NCBI GenBank assembly: GCA_963978895.1
Contig: OZ022238.1
Location: forward strand, 37,308,270 to 37,372,269
Direction of reading: 5' to 3'
Source: Erpobdella octoculata
Taxonomy: Eukaryota > Annelida > Clitellata > Hirudinida > Erpobdellidae
DNA: 64,000 bases
Under the pieces are notes generated by a model. It worked only from the letters and a program-made list of their open reading frames with translations, was not told the DNA's origin and did not search any database. This document shows positions 44,391 through 64,000 of this stretch, piece after piece (the stretch's first letter is position 1; every line of letters begins with the position of its first letter). Position numbers and translations under genes: made by a program.

Positions 44391-44400
44391 CTTCATTCAT

Positions 44401-64000
<19,600 letters not shown>

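Overview
The window is an AT-rich, intron-rich, repeat-laden piece of an animal nuclear genome. Introns are mostly GT-AG, and the mobile elements include a CR1-like LINE, SINEs, hAT elements, MITEs and Helitron-like elements. A candidate allatostatin-C-type neuropeptide gene points to an invertebrate, most likely a protostome. I cannot name the species.

Three real genes can be built exon by exon, with intron phases that fit. (1) 3431-7820 (+): a seven-exon ING4/ING5-type gene, an N-terminal ING domain plus a C-terminal C4HC3 PHD finger, predicted 248 aa. (2) 22404-30212 (+): a two-exon secreted peptide precursor of 108 aa. Its C-terminal dibasic-released peptide has the Cys-x6-Cys loop of the allatostatin-C family but ends in Trp. 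(3) 44401-62618 (-): a 26-exon FARP-type gene (FERM, FERM-adjacent, RhoGEF/DH, PH, PH), predicted about 1201 aa. One of its introns uses a GC donor. ING acts in chromatin, FARP in Rho-GTPase signalling at the membrane, and the peptide in neuroendocrine signalling. Nothing suggests they form a functional cluster.

Layout. 1-2700: tandem and nested Helitron-like elements with long AT and CATA microsatellites. 2701-8560: ING locus. 8561-18640: hAT fossils, a CR1-like LINE (11115-15200, minus) carrying a SINE, GGGTTC arrays, and a second SINE with clear target duplications. 18641-21060: two Helitron-like family A elements placed 3' end to 3' end. 22176-30421: peptide gene, with a 7.5-kb intron holding MITEs, a hAT relic, a minisatellite and a complete small Helitron. 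31460-43610: inverted repeat, SINE, Helitron nested in Helitron (32299-35172), hAT element with 8-bp target duplication carrying another Helitron (36371-38532), and several MITEs. 44401-62618: FARP gene, whose introns contain a 23-unit minisatellite, a hAT fossil amplified as a 51-bp minisatellite, a LINE relic and a CA array of more than 300 bp. 62619-64000: upstream flank.

The most unusual material is in the repeats. Two Helitron-like families have TC/CTAG ends, a 3' hairpin and A|T insertion sites. They are nested in one another, carry internal minisatellites of variable copy number, and include a composite block found in both orientations relative to a shared 5' arm. Several otherwise unrelated repeats share one layout: a tetranucleotide microsatellite, then roughly 40-70 bp, then a TGAAATTT box.
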